DNA of 64,000 nt, taken from assembly GCF_008123515.1 (NCBI RefSeq), contig NZ_VSSR01000002.1, positions 124,001-188,000 on the forward strand, given 5' to 3'. A program made the position numbers and the translations under genes. Position 1 is the first letter of the stretch; each line of letters opens with the position of its first letter. Positions 52,803 through 61,758 of this stretch are shown one piece after another. Source of the stretch: Bradyrhizobium cytisi. GTDB lineage: Bacteria; Pseudomonadota; Alphaproteobacteria; Rhizobiales; Xanthobacteraceae. Below the pieces are notes generated by a model. The model searched no databases. It had not been told where the DNA came from and worked only from the letters and a program-made list of their open reading frames with translations.

Positions 52803-53876
52803 ATGATCTACTTGCCCGTTGAATGCTTCATCATCCAGCGCCTTCAAGAAGGCGGCTGGCGCGTCGTTCACCGCCGGGCCGACCTCACTGATCTGCCGAT
52901 CGCCGACTTTGTTTCGCTCCGCGACGCTGAAGAATGGGTGAACTGGAAGTCCGGCCCTCCCAGAATCAATCCGTATGTCGCGGCGAACGAAATGTCCTCC
53001 CAGCCGCGGCTGATCGAGATCGCAATCGAGCCGAAGTCAAAGGCCGATGAGGAGAAGCTCGGCATTGCGCTGGCAAAGCTCGCGGACGAAGACCCTGCCT
53101 TCGAATTTTCGATCGATCAGGAGCCCAGACAGACCGTCTTGAAGGGCGTGAGCGAACTCCATCTCGACGCCATCCTCGAAACCATCAGGCGTAGCCATGA
53201 CGTCGATCTCAGGGTTGGGGCACCGCAGGTGGCGTTCCTCGAGCGCATCACTCGGCCGGCCGAGGTGGAATATACCTACAAGAAACAGTCGGGCGGTTCA
53301 GGCCAGTTCGCTGCCGTCAAGCTGCGCGTCGAGCCGAACGAGCTCGGCAAGGGCTACCGGTTCGAGTCCAAGATCGTCGGCAGCGCGGTGCCGAAGGAAT
53401 ATATCCCCGGCATCGAAAAGGGGATCGAGAGCGTGCTTTGCGCGGGCGTTGTCGCCGGTTTCCCGGTGATCGACATCAAGGTCGAACTGATTGACGGAAA
53501 ATATCATGACATCGACTCCTCGGCGCTGGCCTTCGAGATCGCCACACGTGCGGCGTTCCGAGAGGCGCTTCAGAAGGCAGGGCCGTTGCTGTTCGAGCCG
53601 ATCATGACGGTGGAGGTGGCGATCCCGGAGGACTGTATCGGCCCCGTCATCGGAGACTTGAATTTGCGACGCGGCCAGATCCGGGGGCAAAAGAGGCGCA
53701 GCGCCACCGTCATCAGCGCGATGGTGCCGCTCATCGACATGTTCGGTTACGCGAATGACCTGCGCTCGATGAGCCAAGGTCGCGCGACCTTCACAATGCA
53801 ATTCGATCACTATGCGCCGGCACCCTCGCCCGAGAACGATCCTCCATTTCGGCCCGCGATCGGGATGCGTGCTTGA
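52803..53876 (+). CDS. EF-G domain III-V protein lacking the GTPase domain
   Basis: The 357-residue protein's residues about 64-340 align by eye with elongation factor G domains III, IV and V. Matching blocks are [26 protein letters not shown] (GELHLD in EF-G), [50 protein letters not shown] and FGYANDLRS. The domain IV tip loop, including the histidine of YHD(V/I)DSS, is intact. There is no G domain or domain II. The first 62 residues ([20 protein letters not shown]...) belong to no family I recognise. The intact frame and conserved loops argue for function over decay. Confidence 0.8.
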   Translation: MIYLPVECFIIQRLQEGGWRVVHRRADLTDLPIADFVSLRDAEEWVNWKSGPPRINPYVAANEMSSQPRLIEIAIEPKSKADEEKLGIALAKLADEDPAFEFSIDQEPRQTVLKGVSELHLDAILETIRRSHDVDLRVGAPQVAFLERITRPAEVEYTYKKQSGGSGQFAAVKLRVEPNELGKGYRFESKIVGSAVPKEYIPGIEKGIESVLCAGVVAGFPVIDIKVELIDGKYHDIDSSALAFEIATRAAFREALQKAGPLLFEPIMTVEVAIPEDCIGPVIGDLNLRRGQIRGQKRRSATVISAMVPLIDMFGYANDLRSMSQGRATFTMQFDHYAPAPSPENDPPFRPAIGMRA

Positions 53877-54019
53877 TCGACGCCCCGCGGGCCAGGATTG
53901 CGACGACGTCGCTCCCGTGAACACCCGTTCACCAAGATTAAATTCCTCGCCGCCTTGCGCTGCGATAGCAACCAATTGATCTGGCGCAAGTTCTCCCGCC
54001 ACCAATGAGGGAGATCGCG

Positions 54020-54307
54020 ATGACACTCAAACTTGCTGTTCTTGGTCTGGCTGCCCTGGGCAGCGCCGCGCTGGCGTCGGGACAAGCGCTCGCGGCGATG
54101 CCGAACGGCATTCCGCAGGCCGATCAGGTCGCAGGCGGTCCGGCCGCGCAGGTCGATCAGGTGCGGATGGTCTGCAACGCCTGGGGCCGCTGCTGGTGGC
54201 GCCCGAACTATTACGGCGCCTATGGCTATTACGGCGGCCCGCGACGCTTCTATGGCTACGGCCCGCGTCCGTGGGGCTGGGGCCATCGCCACTGGCACCG
54301 CTGGTAA
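54020..54307 (+). CDS. Small secreted Gly/Tyr/Trp/Arg-rich protein
   Basis: The 95-residue protein starts at ATG 54020, behind GAGGGAGATCGCG. A signal peptide (MTLKLAVLGLAALGSAALAS, cut near ALA|AM) precedes a short linker and a C-terminal CNAWGRCWWRPN motif followed by YYGAYGYYGGPRRFYGYGPR. Such exported Gly/Tyr-rich peptides are common and uncharacterised in Bradyrhizobium. A strong terminator follows, so it is monocistronic. Confidence 0.8.
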   Translation: MTLKLAVLGLAALGSAALASGQALAAMPNGIPQADQVAGGPAAQVDQVRMVCNAWGRCWWRPNYYGAYGYYGGPRRFYGYGPRPWGWGHRHWHRW

Positions 54308-54313
54308 AGGACG

Positions 54314-54336
54314 AAGGGGCCGTGAGGCCCCTTTTT
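54314..54336 (+). terminator. Rho-independent terminator after the Gly/Tyr-rich gene
   Basis: AAGGGGCC-GTGA-GGCCCCTT followed by TTT, seven bases after the stop. Confidence 0.92.
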
Positions 54337-54468
54337 CCTTAAAAGCGTCGCGGGCGGTCACTCGCTCAAAACCTCAATCAGGCGAAAGCGCTGCTGGTCG
54401 GAGTGGAGCGGACACTGTCATCAGTTCGGCCGTTATCGGCGGCTTTTTGCTGGCGGCATCAGCGGGGC

Positions 54469-55983
54469 TCACCTCCGTGTCGGAGAAACTCCAATCCGAT
54501 GAATTTCCATCTTCTGGCCGACGCCCTTCAAGTTCTCGTAGTCGCGCGATGCCGGGCGTCCTTCGACGATGTCACTGACGCCGGGGGCTTCCATGACAGC
54601 TTCGGTCAGGCACACCTCGTTGACGGCGGCAAGCCCTTGCACGCGTGCAGCAATATTCACGTCCTGCCCGAAGTAATCAATCCGGTCGTTTAGCCGTACG
54701 GCAACCGCCCTGCCTCTGTGCACACCGACCTTGAGGCCTAGCGGCCGTGAAGCGGTTTGGTTGAAGTGCAACAGTTCTTCGATCATCTCGATGGAGGCAC
54801 GGACAGCATCCTGTGGGCGCTCAAATCCGGCCATGACCGCATCGCCGATCGTCTTGATGATGGTGCCAGATCGTTCTCGAATGATCTTGTTCAAGATGTC
54901 GAAGTGCTGACGAACGAGAAAATAGGCATTCACGTCGCCAACGCTTTCATACAGCGGAGTCGAATCTTTCAGATCCGTGAACAGGTAAGTCATGTCGGAG
55001 ACGGCGAGGCTCTCGCGCTCGTCCACCAACTGCGTCTTGTAGAGTTCGCCGAAGCACGGGGTGAGCAGTAACCGCTTGCCAGACAGAAAGGGCTCGTATT
55101 CGACCAGATGAGGCACGAACTGGGGAGGATACTGGAGGAACCAGAAGCGGCCGCGCTCGCTCGTGCGGTTCTCAATCACGACGGTATGCTTGCCTGGACT
55201 GACGTCGGTCGTCCGTCGAAAGGCAAAGAGTCCATCGCCCAGGACCATTTCTCTCGGCCCAATCGGTCGGTCCGGAACCACGAACCGACCCGATTCGAGT
55301 TGAATCTGCGTCCCTTGGGGTCCCGCCACGTCACCCTTGGCGAAGAAGACCAGGAGCAGCTTGTGGCTGAGGTCAAGCACCTCGAAACGGCCGGCTGTCA
55401 CGTCAAACTCGAAGCTTCCGCGCTGCTCAGCCTCAACATCGGAAAATCCGCGTGAGAGCGCGGCGACGAGTTGTTCGTGCGTCATCCCATGTGGAGGCCT
55501 GAAGTCCCGGGAGAAATTGTAGCGCAGATAATAGTCCTGCACGGACAGCTGCTCAGGATGGCGGAAGGCAATGTCGCGGACGGCATCCGAGACCGTAAAG
55601 GCAACCTGGATGTAGTCGTCCAACGCCACGTCGTTGAGTGCATTGCAGAACTCGCACTGGAAGCGTGGATGGACCTGGTCCAGCTCACGAAAACTGCCTG
55701 CGACCTGTGGGCAATAGGCGCAGATGAGTAGCCACTGCATCTCGAACAGGCCGACCTTGGCGGCGTGCACAAACAGGTTGATTCCATCGGCTTCACTCAA
55801 CCCGTTGACGGTCGCGTACTTGATCGGGTTGATCCGAAAGAGATCATAGTCGTCGCCGGTGTGAATAAAGCGCTCGAGGTCCTGGAGCACAGACGGCGGC
55901 CAGTTCGCAGCGGATTCAAGCTCGCTCAAGCGCTGCGTCAGCACGCTTTCGTTTATAGAAGCAGGGTTCAATCCTCTCGACAT
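54469..55983 (-). CDS. Class III adenylate/guanylate cyclase with DUF5939-like N-terminal domain
   Basis: The start is ATG 55983 (MSRGLNPASINESVL), behind GGAGCTGGC. The 504-residue cytoplasmic protein has about 320 residues of regulatory region. It resembles the DUF5939 domain seen with cyclases and carries two CxxC pairs (CAYCPQ and CEFCN, near 89 and 112), a likely zinc site. The catalytic domain (about 328-500) has YLFTDLKDSTPLYESVGD, with the metal Asp, and KTIGDAVMAGF. It makes cAMP or cGMP. Substrate-specifying Lys/Asp could not be fixed by eye. No partner gene is adjacent. Confidence 0.87.
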   Translation of the reverse strand: MSRGLNPASINESVLTQRLSELESAANWPPSVLQDLERFIHTGDDYDLFRINPIKYATVNGLSEADGINLFVHAAKVGLFEMQWLLICAYCPQVAGSFRELDQVHPRFQCEFCNALNDVALDDYIQVAFTVSDAVRDIAFRHPEQLSVQDYYLRYNFSRDFRPPHGMTHEQLVAALSRGFSDVEAEQRGSFEFDVTAGRFEVLDLSHKLLLVFFAKGDVAGPQGTQIQLESGRFVVPDRPIGPREMVLGDGLFAFRRTTDVSPGKHTVVIENRTSERGRFWFLQYPPQFVPHLVEYEPFLSGKRLLLTPCFGELYKTQLVDERESLAVSDMTYLFTDLKDSTPLYESVGDVNAYFLVRQHFDILNKIIRERSGTIIKTIGDAVMAGFERPQDAVRASIEMIEELLHFNQTASRPLGLKVGVHRGRAVAVRLNDRIDYFGQDVNIAARVQGLAAVNEVCLTEAVMEAPGVSDIVEGRPASRDYENLKGVGQKMEIHRIGVSPTRR

Positions 55984-56465
55984 GCCAGCTCCGATCGCAA
56001 TTGCCGGCCTTCGCGGCCGTTGATCAAAAGCCACCCCTTACTGAATGTACCTGATTGAGGCCAAGAGGTCCGGATATTTTGGCAAGTTGGTCTGGTGCAG
56101 CGCCGATAAACCGTCTTCGAAGCCTTCAACACCATTGGCGTTCACGGCGAGCCGATCAAAGATGCGCCGGAGCGGCGTCTTTGGTAGGTAAATACCCTTT
56201 TCACAAAATACGGAAAACCTTGGCCGCCAATACGCCCATGCAGCCGGACATCGGCTTATGCCCCATCGCGTTCGAGATCGACACGTCTTGACGACCTTGA
56301 TGACAAATTCGAGCAATTCGTCTGCGAGCACGGGACCGTCGCCGAAAACAACGGTAAGAGTTCGACTCGCGGAGAGTCCCTCTCACCCGAATTCGCGCTT
56401 CGCTCGAAATTCGACCTCTCCCCGCAAGCGGAGCGAGGTGAAAGCGCCCCGCCGTCCGATTACTT
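55984..56465. other. 482-bp gap with no supported gene
   Basis: A minus-strand frame at 56038-56331 (97 codons, tail LPKTPLRRIFDRLAVNANGV) is open but has no clear ribosome site and no recognised family; it may be a gene remnant. A palindromic family-3 repeat lies at 56376-56444. I see nothing else. Confidence 0.5.
56376..56444. repeat. Palindromic repeat family 3, second copy
   Basis: Outer GTCCCTCTCACCCG and GAGCGAGGTGAAAGC-type arms flank ATTCGCGCTTCGCTCGAAAT (an inverted repeat) and CCTCTCCCCGCAAGCGGAG. It is related to 10480-10631. It lies 21 bp from the stop of the dehydrogenase gene at 56466. Confidence 0.7.
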
Positions 56466-57545
56466 CTACAGCGCGGAGAGCACCGCCCTGGTAATATCCG
56501 CCGTGCCATTGGTGCCGCCAAACTCGATCGGCTTGAGGCCGGCGGCATAGACCTGATCCACCGCGCTCTCGATCTGCTCGCCGGCTTCCGCCGCGCTCTC
56601 GACGCCGTGCTTGTCGGCGAGCCAGTCCAGCATCATCGCCGCAGACAGGATCATGCCGGTGGGATTGGCCTTGCCCTGCCCCATGATATCAGGCGCGGTG
56701 CCGTGACACGGCTGGAACACGGCGTATTTGTCGCCGATGTCGGCCGACGGTGCCATGCCGAGGCCGCCGATCAGGCTCGCGGTGATGTCGGAGACGATGT
56801 CGCCGAACATGTTCTCCATCACCATCACGTCGAAATCCCAGGGACGCTTGACCAGCATGGCCGAGCAGGCGTCGACATAGAGGCGATCGGTTTTCACGTC
56901 GGGATGCTTCTTCGCGATCTCGTCGAAAATGCCGCGGAAGAACGCAAAGGCCTTGAACACGTTCGCCTTGTCGACGCAGGCGAGCGCACCCGGCTTGCCG
57001 CGCGCCTTGCGCCGCTCGGCGAGGCGAAACGAGAAGTCGAACAGGCGTTCGGAGGTCCTGCGCGTGATCACCATGGTCTCGCGCGCATCTTCATGGGTGA
57101 CCACGCCCTTGCCCATCGAGGCGAACAGGCCTTCGGTGGACTCGCGGATCACGACGAGATCGATGCCGCGCTTGTCAGCGCCGACGATCGGGCTCGGCAC
57201 GCCCGGAATGAGCCGCGCCGGGCGCACGCCCGCGTAGAGATCGAAGATGAAGCGCAGCTCGATCTGCGGTGCGATCTCGGTATTGTCGGGATAGCGCACC
57301 GACGGCAGGCCGCAGGCACCGAGCAGGATCGCATCCGCTTCCTCGCACAATTTGATGGTGGAATCCGGCATCGACTTGCCGGTCGCGAGATAATTGTTGG
57401 CGCCCGCGGGCGCCTCGGTGAAGCGGAAGCGCAAATCCGACTTCGTCTCGATCTTGCGCAGCACCTCAATCGCGGGCGTCATGACTTCGGGGCCGATGCC
57501 GTCACCGGCGAGCACGGCAATGTGGAAGGCGTTGTTTGCGGACAT
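56466..57545 (-). CDS. Isocitrate/isopropylmalate dehydrogenase family protein (tartrate dehydrogenase-like)
   Basis: The 359-residue protein starts at ATG 57545, behind AGGGATCACTC. It has the beta-decarboxylating dehydrogenase signatures GDGIGPEVM near 14, LGACGLPSVRYPD near 75-87, VVIRESTEGLFASMG near 130 and the Asp-rich NMFGDIVSDITASLIGG near 241-257. It oxidises and decarboxylates a 2-hydroxy acid such as 3-isopropylmalate, tartrate or D-malate. It is not in a leucine-biosynthesis context, so the tartrate/malate type is more likely. Confidence 0.88.
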   Translation of the reverse strand: MSANNAFHIAVLAGDGIGPEVMTPAIEVLRKIETKSDLRFRFTEAPAGANNYLATGKSMPDSTIKLCEEADAILLGACGLPSVRYPDNTEIAPQIELRFIFDLYAGVRPARLIPGVPSPIVGADKRGIDLVVIRESTEGLFASMGKGVVTHEDARETMVITRRTSERLFDFSFRLAERRKARGKPGALACVDKANVFKAFAFFRGIFDEIAKKHPDVKTDRLYVDACSAMLVKRPWDFDVMVMENMFGDIVSDITASLIGGLGMAPSADIGDKYAVFQPCHGTAPDIMGQGKANPTGMILSAAMMLDWLADKHGVESAAEAGEQIESAVDQVYAAGLKPIEFGGTNGTADITRAVLSAL

Positions 57546-57576
57546 GAGTGATCCCTAGGCGAACAAAAGAAAGGCC

Positions 57577-57657
57577 CGTCATTGCGAGCGAAGCGAAGCA
57601 ATCCAGACTGTGTCCGCGGAGGGATTTCTGGATTGCTTCGCTCCGCTCGCAATGACG
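57577..57657. repeat. Interspersed palindromic repeat family 1, copy E
   Basis: This 81-bp copy begins CGTCATTGCGAGCGAAGCG and ends CGCTCGCAATGACG. It lies between two co-oriented dehydrogenase genes. Confidence 0.88.
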
Positions 57658-57670
57658 GAGGAGAGAGCCG

Positions 57671-58738
57671 CTACGGCGTCAGCACCGTGCGCCCGACCAC
57701 CGCGCCCTGCTGCAATTGCACCAGCGCGTCGTTGGCCTTGTTGAGCGGCGCCTTCGTCACCGGGATCGGCGCTACGTTCTTGGCGCGGACGAGATCGAGC
57801 AGCTCCTGCGTCTCGCGCAGGTTTCCGACATAGCTGCCCTGGATCGTCACCGCCTTGATCGGGATCAGCGGCAGGGCCCAGGTCGCGCCACCGCCGAACA
57901 GGCCGACGATAACGAGCTTGCCGCCCTTGGTCAGGCAGTCGAAGCCGAGCTGCGTCGTTGCGGCATTGCCGACGAGGTCGATCACGGCGCGGATCGGGCC
58001 GCCCGCCTTCTTCGCCAGCTGCTCCAGCGCATCCGGCGCCTTGGGATCGATGGTGGCAAGCGCGCCGGCCTTTTCCGCCGCCTCGCGCTTCCTGGCATCG
58101 ATATCGACCATGATCGCGCCCTTGCCGCCCATCGCCTTCAAGAGCGACAGTGCCATCAGGCCGAGACCGCCGGCGCCGAACATCACGATCGGCGTGTCAA
58201 AGTGCTGCTCGACCTTCTTCAGCGCGCTGTAGGTGGTGACGCCCGAGCAGGCATAGGGTGCGGCCGACGCGGGATCGAGCCCGTTCAGGTTGAGCAGATA
58301 GCGCGGATGCGGCACCAGCATGTGATCGGAATAGCCGCCGTCGCAATAGACGCCGAGCGAGCGCGGCGTCAGGCACATGTTCTCGTCACCGCCGAGGCAG
58401 GTGGCGCATTTGCCGCAGCCGATCCAGGGATAGACCAGGCCGACATCGCCATGCTTGAGGCCGCCCTGGTCGGTCGGCTTCACGTCGGGCCCGAACGCCA
58501 GCACTTCGCCGACCGTCTCGTGGCCCATGGTCAGCGGCAGATTGATGCCGCGATCCTTCAGTGACAGCGGCTTGCGGCCATGGCCGAGATCATAGCCGCC
58601 TTCCCAGATATGGAGATCGCTGTGGCAGACGCCGGCGGCCTTGACCTTGATCAGCACCTGCGTGCCTGACGGTTGCGGCGTGGCCTCGTCGAACTCCTGC
58701 AGCGGCGCCTTGAAATCAGCGACCTTGAAACTCTTCAT
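57671..58738 (-). CDS. Zinc-dependent alcohol dehydrogenase
   Basis: The start is ATG 58738 (MKSFKVADFKAPLQE), behind GGGAGGACGCC. The open frame upstream is not coding in character. The 355-residue MDR protein has catalytic zinc ligands Cys38-His39 and Glu74 in GHE. The full structural-zinc set is Cys108, Cys111, Cys114 and Cys122, and the NAD loop FGAGGLGLMAL is near 183. It interconverts an alcohol and an aldehyde. A 74-bp gap separates it from the co-oriented CoA-transferase gene. Confidence 0.92.
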   Translation of the reverse strand: MKSFKVADFKAPLQEFDEATPQPSGTQVLIKVKAAGVCHSDLHIWEGGYDLGHGRKPLSLKDRGINLPLTMGHETVGEVLAFGPDVKPTDQGGLKHGDVGLVYPWIGCGKCATCLGGDENMCLTPRSLGVYCDGGYSDHMLVPHPRYLLNLNGLDPASAAPYACSGVTTYSALKKVEQHFDTPIVMFGAGGLGLMALSLLKAMGGKGAIMVDIDARKREAAEKAGALATIDPKAPDALEQLAKKAGGPIRAVIDLVGNAATTQLGFDCLTKGGKLVIVGLFGGGATWALPLIPIKAVTIQGSYVGNLRETQELLDLVRAKNVAPIPVTKAPLNKANDALVQLQQGAVVGRTVLTP

Positions 58739-58812
58739 GGCGTCCTCCCGGCATATTTCTTCGTCGCGCCACCATGGCACGGGCGGCGGGACGAGACAAA
58801 CCTGGCCCTTCG

Positions 58813-60009
58813 TCAGCCTTGCACGGTCGTTTTGCCGGACGGAATTGGCGCGTCGTCGCCGAGGCCGAATTCGTCGCACAGCGCATCCGTGTGCTCGCCG
58901 AGCACAGAGATCGTCTTGCCCGGCGTCGTGTCAGCGCCCGTCATCCGGAACGGCAGATTGAGCACCTGGAACGCGCCGCCTCCGTCCTCCACCGACGAGA
59001 GCGCCTGCCGGTGCGCGAGCTGCGGATCGGCCAGAGCTTCCTTGATGGTGCGATAGGCCGAGGCCGGCACGCCGGCAGCGCTTAAAGCCACAAGGCATGC
59101 ATCGGTCGTGAGCCGCTTCGACCAGGCCTCGACGCCGTCCATCATGTCGGCCCAGTTCTCGCGCCGCGGAGCATAGGAGGAGAAGCGCGGATCGGAGATC
59201 CATTCGGGCCGCCCGATCACACCCATCAGGCACTGAAACGTCTTCTCGCTGGCGACCGTGATCATGACATAGCCGTTGGCGGTCTCGGTCGGGCCGAACA
59301 TCGGACGCGGCGGCGGCTTCACCGCGAATTGCGAGCTCTGCAATTCGATCACCGTCAAGGTCAGCATCGATTCCAGCATGGAGACGTCGATGTGCTGGCC
59401 GAGCCCGGTCACGGTGCGCTGATAGAGCGCGGACGCAATCGCGCCAAAGCCATAGGTACCGGTGACGACATCGGCATGGTAGATGCCGCAATAGTCCGGA
59501 CGGTTGCGGCCCGGCTGGTAGGCGAGATGCGCCATGTCATAGCCGGAGGCGGCATGGATCACCGGCGCGTAGGCCGGCAGCTCGGCCGAGGGACCGGTCT
59601 GGCCATAGCCCGAGATCGAGCAATAGATCAGCCTGGGGTTGACCGGGCGGAGGCTGTCATAGTCGAGCCGCAGCCGGCGCATCACGCCCGGGCGAAAATT
59701 CTCGACCAGGATGTCAGCGGCGGCGACCAGCCGGCGGACCGCCTCCCTGCCGTCCTCGGACTTGAGGTCGAGCACCATGCTCTTCTTGCCGACATTGAGC
59801 TGGCCGAACACGGTGCTGCAGCCTTTACGCAGCGGCGGCCGCGTCCGCATCGTCTCGCCGCCCTCGGTTTCGATCTTGATAACCTCGGCGCCCATGTCGG
59901 CCAGCATCCGCGCGCAATGCGGGCCGGCAATCGTGGTCGAAAAATCCAGGACCCGCAGACCCGCGAAGGCCTTTGTCGTCGTGTCTTCGTGCTTATCTGC
60001 TAGCTGCAT
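58813..60009 (-). CDS. Class III CoA-transferase (CaiB/BaiF family)
   Basis: The start is ATG 60009, eleven bases after AAGGAG; a GTG at 60018 would be too close to that site. The 398-residue protein has family blocks GLRVLDFSTTIAGPHCARML near 15-35, GAEVIKIE, VGKKSMVLDLKS near 73-84 and VENFRPGVM near 100. ISGYGQTGP is near 132. It moves CoA between carboxylates through an enzyme-aspartyl anhydride. Substrates are unknown. Confidence 0.9.
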   Translation of the reverse strand: MQLADKHEDTTTKAFAGLRVLDFSTTIAGPHCARMLADMGAEVIKIETEGGETMRTRPPLRKGCSTVFGQLNVGKKSMVLDLKSEDGREAVRRLVAAADILVENFRPGVMRRLRLDYDSLRPVNPRLIYCSISGYGQTGPSAELPAYAPVIHAASGYDMAHLAYQPGRNRPDYCGIYHADVVTGTYGFGAIASALYQRTVTGLGQHIDVSMLESMLTLTVIELQSSQFAVKPPPRPMFGPTETANGYVMITVASEKTFQCLMGVIGRPEWISDPRFSSYAPRRENWADMMDGVEAWSKRLTTDACLVALSAAGVPASAYRTIKEALADPQLAHRQALSSVEDGGGAFQVLNLPFRMTGADTTPGKTISVLGEHTDALCDEFGLGDDAPIPSGKTTVQG

Positions 60010-60204
60010 GCCGGCCACGTCTCCTTGCCGCCCCTTAGGAACTATCGATGTTCTCTCTTGTTGCTGCGCCGACCCTAGAGGGCGGCGGCTGAGTAGGAAA
60101 GTCTTTACCGAACCGATGCGTCTCGTGGGGGGCTTGAGCGTTTCCGGGACAACTGGACCCGATCTTGCATAGCAGCAATCGGGATCGGAAGAGGGCAGTC
60201 GTTC

Positions 60205-61620
60205 TTGAGGGTCTTATTCGTCACCACGGAGATGGACGACTTCGTCCGCGTCGGCGGACTTGGTGCTGTTTCCGCTGCCCTCCCTCGAGCGCTCCGCCCC
60301 TTCGCCGATATCCGGATCATGCTGCCCGGCTATCGCGACATCATCGAGCAACTCACGCATATTCAGGTCGTTGGCCGCTGCCCGGCATTTGCGGAGATGC
60401 CGGCCTGCTCGCTCGGCCGGGCCGCCACCAAGGACGGCCTGCCGGTTTATGTGCTGTTGTGCTCACAACTCTACGACCGTCCCGGCAATCCCTATGGCGA
60501 CGAGTCCGGGCGCGACTGGCCGGACAACGACATTCGCTTCGCGCGGCTCGCCTCGGCGGCCGCTGAGCTTGCCATGGGCAAGCTGGACAAGAATTGGGCA
60601 GCAGATCTGGTCCATGCCAATGACTGGCAGGCCTCGCTCGTGCCGGCCTACCTCGCCTGGCGCGGCGCCAAGCTGCCGTCGATCCTGACCATCCACAACC
60701 TCGCCTATCAGGGTCTCTTCCCGAAGGACTCGTTGCGGCGGATCGGCGTCCCCGAAAGCTCCTTCCACATCGACGGCGTCGAGTTCTACGACCAGCTCTC
60801 CTTCCTCAAGGCTGGCCTCGTCTATGCTTCGCATCTCACCACCGTCAGCGGCACCTATGCGCGCGAGATCACGACGGAGGAATTCGGCTGCGGCCTCGAA
60901 GGACTGCTGCGCGTCCGCTCCGAAGCGTCCGAGCTCACCGGCATCCTCAACGGCATCGACGAGAGCTGGGACCCGCTCTCCTGCGCCCAGCTCGCGCAGC
61001 AATTCGGCGCCGGCGACTGGGTCGGCAAGAAGGCCAACGCGGACTACGTACGCAAGCAGTTCGGCCTCGCGGTCTCGCGCGGGCCGATGTTTGCGATCGT
61101 CGCGCGGCTCGTGCACCAGAAAGGCATCGACCTCGTGCTGTCGGCCGCCGACGAGATCGTCGATGCCGGCGGGCAGATCGTGGTCACCGGCTCCGGCGAG
61201 CCCGCGCTCGAGCAGGCGCTGATCGATGCCCATCGCCGCCGCCCCGACGCCATCGGCGTCACCATCGGCTTCAACGACGCCCAGGCGCGGCGCATCTTTG
61301 CCGGCAGCGATTTTACGCTGATGCCGTCGCGCTTCGAGCCGTGCGGGCTTAGCCAGATGTATGCCCAGCGTTTTGGCTCGCTGCCGATCGGTCACCAGAC
61401 CGGCGGCCTCGCCGAAACCATCACAGACGGCGAGACCGGCTTTTTGTTCTCAAGACCCTCGCACGAGTCCTTCCTCGGCGGCGTCCGCCGCGCCTTCGAG
61501 GCGTTCATGGCCCAGGACCAGCTCGACACCATGCGCCGCAGCGCGATGGGCCGGTCGTTCTCGTGGAGCATCTCGGCCGGAAGTTACAGCGCGCTGTATC
61601 GGAAGCTCGCGGCGGCGTGA
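60205..61620 (+). CDS. glgA: Glycogen synthase GlgA (GT5 family)
   Basis: The 471-residue protein with probable TTG start (MRVLFVTTEMDDFVRVGGLG) has the GT5 N-terminal glycine motif, although the usual Lys of KxGGL is Arg (RVGGL). It also has DWQASLVPAYL near 138, TIHNLAYQG near 157 and the GT-B C-terminal MPSRFEPCGLSQMYAQRFG with its catalytic Glu, then TDGETGFLF. It extends alpha-1,4-glucan from ADP-glucose. glgB, glgC, glgP and glgX are absent from the window. Confidence 0.85.
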   Translation: MRVLFVTTEMDDFVRVGGLGAVSAALPRALRPFADIRIMLPGYRDIIEQLTHIQVVGRCPAFAEMPACSLGRAATKDGLPVYVLLCSQLYDRPGNPYGDESGRDWPDNDIRFARLASAAAELAMGKLDKNWAADLVHANDWQASLVPAYLAWRGAKLPSILTIHNLAYQGLFPKDSLRRIGVPESSFHIDGVEFYDQLSFLKAGLVYASHLTTVSGTYAREITTEEFGCGLEGLLRVRSEASELTGILNGIDESWDPLSCAQLAQQFGAGDWVGKKANADYVRKQFGLAVSRGPMFAIVARLVHQKGIDLVLSAADEIVDAGGQIVVTGSGEPALEQALIDAHRRRPDAIGVTIGFNDAQARRIFAGSDFTLMPSRFEPCGLSQMYAQRFGSLPIGHQTGGLAETITDGETGFLFSRPSHESFLGGVRRAFEAFMAQDQLDTMRRSAMGRSFSWSISAGSYSALYRKLAAA

Positions 61621-61647
61621 GGGCACGACGGCCGCTACCACATTCTC

Positions 61648-61734
61648 CGTCATTGCGAGCGAAGCGAAGCAATCCAGAATCCCTCTGCGGAAGCAGTCTG
61701 GATTGCTTCGTCGCAAGAGCTCCTCGCAATGACG
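61648..61734. repeat. Interspersed palindromic repeat family 1, copy F (inverted)
   Basis: This 87-bp copy is in the reverse orientation to copies B and C; its right end reads GAGCTCCTCGCAATGACG. It lies between convergent glgA and the MpaB-like gene. Confidence 0.85.
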
Positions 61735-61758
61735 GTGCTTGTGGCGAGCACCGAGCGC

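Noticed and set aside
56038..56331. 97-codon minus-strand ORF as a real gene
   Set aside because: No ribosome site and no recognised family; mentioned only as a possible remnant in the gap entry.
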